From assembly GCF_001487105.1 (NCBI RefSeq), contig NZ_LN913001.1, positions 1,691,902 through 1,755,901 of the forward strand: 64,000 bases of DNA, given 5' to 3'. Of this stretch, positions 60,166-64,000 are shown one piece after another; the first letter of the stretch is position 1, and every line of letters begins with the position of its first letter. Origin of the DNA: Mediterraneibacter massiliensis. Its GTDB lineage: Bacteria > Bacillota > Clostridia > Lachnospirales > Lachnospiraceae. A program made the translations under genes and the position numbers. The notes under the pieces are model-generated. The model was given only the letters and a program-made list of their open reading frames with translations, was not told the DNA's origin and ran no database searches.

Positions 60166-60333
60166 TCAAAGTTCCCGCCGCACCCGTTTCTGCTCATACA
60201 GGGCTTCACACCGTTTCACAAACTGCCGGATAGCTGCCTGCCGTTGCTGTTCCCGTCGCTCGGCAATGAAAACAAGCCCGTTTATGGCTTCTGTGATTTT
60301 CTTGTCCTTTTTCTTTCTGATACGTTTATTCAT
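60166..60333 (-). CDS. Small basic ICE protein (55 residues)
   Basis: Starts MNKRIRKKKDKKITEAING and is strongly basic and helical. Its start overlaps the last 8 bp of the virD4-like gene and has AGGAGG 9 nt upstream, so translation is likely coupled. Function unknown. Confidence 0.6.
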   Translation of the reverse strand: MNKRIRKKKDKKITEAINGLVFIAERREQQRQAAIRQFVKRCEALYEQKRVRREL

Positions 60334-62116
60334 GGTCGGTGTCCTCCTGCAAATCGCTTTCGCTGATTTCGTAGTAGTCAAATACTTCGTCCGGCTTCAC
60401 AAGGGCGGGTCTGCGCCTTAAATGCTTTTCCATATCAAAAGTATTTTTCTTGTCATAGTCGGAAAGATATTTATAGTTGGGGTGCTTTGTAATGTCGTAC
60501 TTATCAGAGAAGAACGGGCGCACCCCTCTAAGCTGTAAAATACATTTCCCGCCGTCCATGACTGCAATTTCATCTTCGGTCATAAGCTGCTTGCCTAACT
60601 TCTGATAGTTCAGCCCATGCGATACCTCACGCCCCCGGTTCTCGGAAGTGTTGAAGCTGTCAATGGTTTCTTTCCCCAAGATTTCCGACATTTCTTTTAA
60701 GGTGGTTTTCTCCTTGCCGCCCAAGAAAAGGGTGGTGTCGCAGTTGCCGACTATGGTATCGGCGTTGTCCTTGTAAATGGCTTTTAGCTGCGACTGGCTT
60801 TGCAGAATGATTGAAGCAGAGATTTCCCGGCTTCGGATAGTGGCTATGAGCTTTTCAAACTTCGGTATCTGCCCGATATTTGCAAACTCGTCTAACAGAC
60901 AGCGCACATGAACGGGCAGCCTGCCGCCGTATTCATCATCTGCCTTGTCGCAAAGCAGATTGAAAAGCTGCGTGTAAAGGATTGATACCACAAAGTTAAA
61001 AGTGTCGTCGGTGTCGCTGATAATGACAAACAGGGCGGTCTTGCGGTCGCCTATGGTGTCAAGCTCCATTTCGTCGGTTTCCATAAGGTCGCGCAGCTCT
61101 TTAATGTCAAAGGGTGCAAGTCGCGCCCCGCAGGAAATGAGGATAGAGCTTCTTGTCTTTCCCGCAGACAGCAGGAATTTCTTATACTGTCGGACGGCAA
61201 AATGTTCCGGGTCTTTTTCCTCCAACCGTTCAAACATAAGGTCAACGGGGGACTGAAATTCCGGGTCGTCCTCGCGGGCTTCACTGGCATTTATCATTTC
61301 AAGCAGCGTCGTGAAGTTCTTTTCTTCCTCCGGGGCTTCGTACCAAATGTAGCCGATAAGGGCGCAGTAAAAAAGCCGTTCCGATTTTACCCAAAAATCC
61401 TCCCCGGCTTTTTCCCCGTCCCCTTTGGTGTTGGCAAGCAAAGTGTTTACCAGTTTCAAAATGTCTTTCTCGCTGCGGAGATAGGCAAAGGGATTGTATT
61501 TCATGCTTTTTTTGAAGTTAATCGTGTTCAGCACTTTTATCCGATAGCCGCCCCGCTGTAAGAGCTTCCCGCACTCGACTAAAACCGTTCCTTTCGGGTC
61601 GGTTACAACGTAGCTTGAGTGCATTTGCATTAAATTCGGCTTTACAAAAAATCGCGTCTTGCCGCTGCCGCTTCCCCCGATAACAAGGATATTTTTATTC
61701 CTTGCATACTTCGGCTGCTTTGGGCGGCTGTTCATGGTAAGCCGTTCCGTCTGTGTGAGCAGCACGTTATTCTGAAATACCGGGTCGGTGTAGGGCTTAA
61801 TATCTTCGGCAGTTCCCCAACGGGCAGAACCGTATTCGATACCTTTCCGGTATTTCTTCGCGTTCTTGCCTTTTACATAGACAATCAGCCGGATAAGGAC
61901 AGCCACCGCAATACCGATAAGCAAATCCATAGGGGCAAGGCTCGGAAACGGATTTGCAAAAGCCATAGAAAATCCCTCCCCAAGCGACAGCACCTTGCCG
62001 GATAGGTCAGCCCCCGGCGCAAGATGTACCGCCTGCCCGACTTTATCAAAAAGATACACAAAGAGCAGATAGGGAATGTTGGGAAGCAGCAATTTTTTCC
62101 AGTTGATAGCGTTCAT
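60326..62116 (-). CDS. VirD4-like coupling protein (CD1115 family)
   Basis: A 596-residue type IV coupling ATPase that brings the relaxosome to the channel. Two N-terminal membrane helices (about residues 10-90), Walker A G-G-S-G-S-G-K-T-R (about 144), Walker B region CLLDEFANIGQI (about 405) and the TraG motif SRYDIT-like end. It overlaps PcfB by 4 bp (ATGA). Confidence 0.94.
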   Translation of the reverse strand: MNAINWKKLLLPNIPYLLFVYLFDKVGQAVHLAPGADLSGKVLSLGEGFSMAFANPFPSLAPMDLLIGIAVAVLIRLIVYVKGKNAKKYRKGIEYGSARWGTAEDIKPYTDPVFQNNVLLTQTERLTMNSRPKQPKYARNKNILVIGGSGSGKTRFFVKPNLMQMHSSYVVTDPKGTVLVECGKLLQRGGYRIKVLNTINFKKSMKYNPFAYLRSEKDILKLVNTLLANTKGDGEKAGEDFWVKSERLFYCALIGYIWYEAPEEEKNFTTLLEMINASEAREDDPEFQSPVDLMFERLEEKDPEHFAVRQYKKFLLSAGKTRSSILISCGARLAPFDIKELRDLMETDEMELDTIGDRKTALFVIISDTDDTFNFVVSILYTQLFNLLCDKADDEYGGRLPVHVRCLLDEFANIGQIPKFEKLIATIRSREISASIILQSQSQLKAIYKDNADTIVGNCDTTLFLGGKEKTTLKEMSEILGKETIDSFNTSENRGREVSHGLNYQKLGKQLMTEDEIAVMDGGKCILQLRGVRPFFSDKYDITKHPNYKYLSDYDKKNTFDMEKHLRRRPALVKPDEVFDYYEISESDLQEDTDHE

Positions 62117-62595
62117 CTTGCAATCCCCCTGTCTTTGTTTTTTACTTTGTCCCGCTGTGTGTTCAGAGCCGCCGCCTTTTCTTTGAGGGAAACAATCAGC
62201 TTGCGGATAGAGGGCTTTTGTTCCTGCGTCAGCTTCTTTGCGGAAAACTCCTTGAAAGCTGCGGTCAGTGCGTCCGCGTCCCGTCCCTTGAAAAACACAA
62301 GATAGCGGGGCGGGGTTTCGGTGCTGTCTTTCTTTAGGGCAAAGTCAATCCCGTATTTTTTCGCCGTACTCTCAAAGGCTTTGATATTGTCCTTTGTGAT
62401 TTCAATGTTGGAAACGCCCGCGTTCTGCTTCATAAGCTGCTTTAGGGTCTGCTTGCCATGCGGGATTTTCTGTTTGTCATGCTGCTTTTTCATCTGTGCA
62501 AGCAGGGCTTTCATAGCCTTTTGGAGCTGCTGCGCCGTCAGCTTCCCGGTCTTGATGTAAAGGGCTATGGTCTTTTCGTTGGTTTCCTCCTGCAA
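62113..62595 (-). CDS. PcfB family protein (DUF3801)
   Basis: A 160-residue helical protein with KTGKLTAQQLQKAMKALL and SNIEITKDNIKAFESTAKKYG; PcfB in pCF10 is a relaxosome accessory that links DNA processing to the coupling protein. Start TTG, with AAAGGAGG 7 nt upstream; coupled with virD4 by ATGA overlap. Confidence 0.88.
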   Translation of the reverse strand: MQEETNEKTIALYIKTGKLTAQQLQKAMKALLAQMKKQHDKQKIPHGKQTLKQLMKQNAGVSNIEITKDNIKAFESTAKKYGIDFALKKDSTETPPRYLVFFKGRDADALTAAFKEFSAKKLTQEQKPSIRKLIVSLKEKAAALNTQRDKVKNKDRGIAR

Positions 62596-62626
62596 TGGAT
62601 GTCCTCCTTTCGTGTTCTAGGGTGGT

Positions 62627-62656
62627 ATGCCCGCCACCGGGAAGCGGGGCGGGCAT
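62627..62656. repeat. Strong hairpin upstream of pcfB
   Basis: ATGCCCGCC / GGCGGGCAT, perfect 9-bp GC-rich stem, 12-nt loop. No T-run on the coding strand, so it is more likely an mRNA stabiliser or pause site than a terminator. Confidence 0.5.
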
Positions 62657-62688
62657 GAAAAAAGAGTGTCCGCTTTCACGCCGCCCTG

Positions 62689-62910
62689 TTAAATCCGCAC
62701 CCGCAGCCCGGAAAGGTCTGCCGCCCGAATACCTACAAGATACCAGTTGTCCCCGTACTCCATACGGGTAGGCTTCCATTTGCCCCGCACAAAGACCTCC
62801 ATGCAGTCGCCGCAATGCAAGCCCCCGTAATAGTCGTTTACGTCAAAGCGAATGTCGTAGCGGTCAGCGGTTTCATCAAAAATCAAAGCTCCTGTTCTCT
62901 GTGTCATCAT
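62689..62910 (-). CDS. DUF5348 family protein
   Basis: A 73-residue beta-rich protein (GALIFDETADRYDIRFDVND, then CGDCMEVFV and NWYLVGI). Small standard component of this ICE type. RBS GGAGG 5 nt upstream; either of two adjacent ATGs may start it. Confidence 0.8.
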   Translation of the reverse strand: MMTQRTGALIFDETADRYDIRFDVNDYYGGLHCGDCMEVFVRGKWKPTRMEYGDNWYLVGIRAADLSGLRVRI

Positions 62911-62931
62911 AAAATCCTCCTTTGGGTTGGT

Positions 62932-63906
62932 TTACAGGCTTTCGTCCTCGTTACAGGTGTAATCGGGTATGCCCTTGCTTCTTGCCGACTGGATAGTGCG
63001 CCCGCCGTACATATCGTGAGATACAAGGGACGTGTAATAGCTGCCAATCGTAGACGGGGCATTGAAAAGGGCAGCTTTCATGTACTGCTTGATGTTGCGG
63101 ATTTTGGTGGTGTTTTCCTGCATACAGTCCAGTACAAAGCGGATATGTTCGCTGTTCAGTTTCATAAATTTTGCTTTTACAAGCTCTGCCGGGTGGTCGT
63201 CCCCGGCAATACGGATTGTTCTTCGTTTGGTGCAGACAGTTTCAAGAATAAGGGCAAGGATTTCCTCTATCCTGTCCCGGTCAAGGTATCTATCCTGTAT
63301 CAGATAGTCGTACTCGATATTGTCCTTGATGATTTCTTCATACACGCTATATGCGTCTGTCGTTTCCTTTCGCTTCCGTTCCGGCGGCTGTGCCGCGTCC
63401 TCTAAGGGAGAGGGATTTAGGGAATGGAAAGGAATGGAATGGGTACTTGATACATCTGTATTTAATTTTTCTTTTGTTGGTAAGTTAGTCTTTTGTATCT
63501 CTTTATTTAATTGCGTTGGATTTTCCGACGTCGGGTTATCCGGTGTCGGATTTTCCAATATCGGCTTATCCGCTGTTGGATTTTCCAATACCGGACAATC
63601 CAATGCCGGGGGCTGTGGCTGTTCGTAAATGGTGTACTCGATAGCGGTCATTTTGCCTTTCTCGTCGCGTCCCTGTCGCCTTGTGATATATCCGGCTTTT
63701 TCAAGCTCCCATACAGCGGTGCGGATAGCGTCGATACTTTCCCGGTTGATAAGGGACAGTCCTGCAAGGGTGTAGTCCCAATCTTCGGGAAGTGAGAGCA
63801 TTTGCGATAACAAGCCCTTTGCCTTTAGGGAAAGTTCCTTGTTGCGTAAATGGTGGTTGCTCATAACCGTATAACCTTTGTTCTTTTCCACGCGAAAAAC
63901 TGCCAT
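62932..63906 (-). CDS. Replication initiator/DnaD-like protein (DUF6017 type)
   Basis: A 324-residue protein with an N-terminal winged helix (residues ~1-90: YTVMSNHHLRNKELSLKAKG, ESIDAIRTAVWELEKAGYI), a linker with a degenerate E/D-N-P-T repeat (about 105-130) and a C-terminal conserved domain (about 190-324; KQYMKAALFNAPS). Probably starts replication of the circular ICE form. First gene in view of the transfer operon; AAAGGAG upstream. Confidence 0.85.
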   Translation of the reverse strand: MAVFRVEKNKGYTVMSNHHLRNKELSLKAKGLLSQMLSLPEDWDYTLAGLSLINRESIDAIRTAVWELEKAGYITRRQGRDEKGKMTAIEYTIYEQPQPPALDCPVLENPTADKPILENPTPDNPTSENPTQLNKEIQKTNLPTKEKLNTDVSSTHSIPFHSLNPSPLEDAAQPPERKRKETTDAYSVYEEIIKDNIEYDYLIQDRYLDRDRIEEILALILETVCTKRRTIRIAGDDHPAELVKAKFMKLNSEHIRFVLDCMQENTTKIRNIKQYMKAALFNAPSTIGSYYTSLVSHDMYGGRTIQSARSKGIPDYTCNEDESL

Positions 63907-63932
63907 AGCTTCATCACTCCTTTAGTTGGATT

Positions 63933-63971
63933 TGTTACGCAGTAGAAACGCGGTTTTGAGGGAAAAGGTAT
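63933..63971 (+). repeat. 39-bp repeat R2 upstream of the replication initiator gene
   Basis: Same ends as R1 at 44897-44935 (TGTTACGCAGTAGAA and AGGGAAAAGGTAT), same length and orientation, divergent 11-bp centre. It lies 27 bp upstream of the initiator gene. The last ~30 bp of the window hold nothing I recognise. Confidence 0.6.
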
Positions 63972-64000
63972 CAACCCTTGCATTTCTCATTTCTGCGCTC

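Noticed and set aside
1-64000. CRISPR arrays, tRNA and rRNA genes, insertion sequences
   Set aside because: No regularly spaced repeats, cloverleaf ends, rRNA motifs or transposase genes were found on either strand.

Overview
The window looks like chromosome from a gut-type Clostridia, most probably Lachnospiraceae, carrying the first ~29 kb of an integrative and conjugative element (ICE). The assignment rests on gene content and order (zapA-ruvBA beside a U32 protein, a six-gene Rnf operon, cmk-ispH-S1, scpAB with D-Ala-D-Ala carboxypeptidases), AGGAGG-type ribosome binding sites, sigma-A-like promoters and the Tn916/Tn1549-like mobile modules. No rRNA, tRNA or CRISPR array was seen.

Chromosomal part, 1 to about 35.04 kb, almost all on the minus strand. 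In order: a U32 protein, zapA, ruvB, ruvA, a Gx-type membrane protein and a NusG-domain-II protein; a divergent apbE; the Rnf complex (rnfCDGEAB); a four-domain S1 protein overlapping ispH, then cmk; a HI0933-type flavoprotein, an RpiR-family regulator and an M24 aminopeptidase. Next is a biotin-dependent, sodium-pump type decarboxylase operon with two different carboxyltransferases. It is followed by a 2-isopropylmalate synthase fused to an AraC-type DNA-binding domain, two S11 carboxypeptidases around scpAB and a phosphoesterase, a C39 lipoprotein, an alcohol dehydrogenase, a FliB-like protein, a DnaJ-domain protein and a LMW phosphatase. ApbE is expected to flavinylate RnfG and RnfD, so apbE and rnf probably form one functional unit.

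Mobile part, about 35.1 kb to beyond the right edge. int, xis, an Orf8-like helix-turn-helix protein and a sigma factor lie at the left end, preceded by a hairpin-rich leader. The place occupied by a tetracycline-resistance gene in Tn916-like relatives holds a low-GC cargo instead: KTR protein, YjdF-like protein, PadR regulator under a 38-bp palindromic promoter, Vat/CatB-like acetyltransferase and a small Ntn amide hydrolase. After a CD3324-like protein and an XRE regulator come mobC and a MobP-type relaxase on the plus strand, then an AT-rich orphan membrane protein. The rest is a ~19-kb minus-strand transfer operon (replication initiator, DUF5348, PcfB, VirD4, Maff2, TrbL/VirB6, PrgI, VirB4, CHAP hydrolase, DUF4315, DUF4366, topoisomerase, a giant ArdA/ArdC-like fusion, TTRAP, Cys-rich VLP). 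The far end of the element lies outside the window.

Most unusual points: the LeuA-AraC fusion; the PadR-controlled cargo; two inverted copies of an oriT-like sequence at 42.1 and 50.5 kb; a 39-bp repeat flanking the transfer operon; and an orphan 3' reading frame at the ICE-chromosome junction that may be the end of the target gene.
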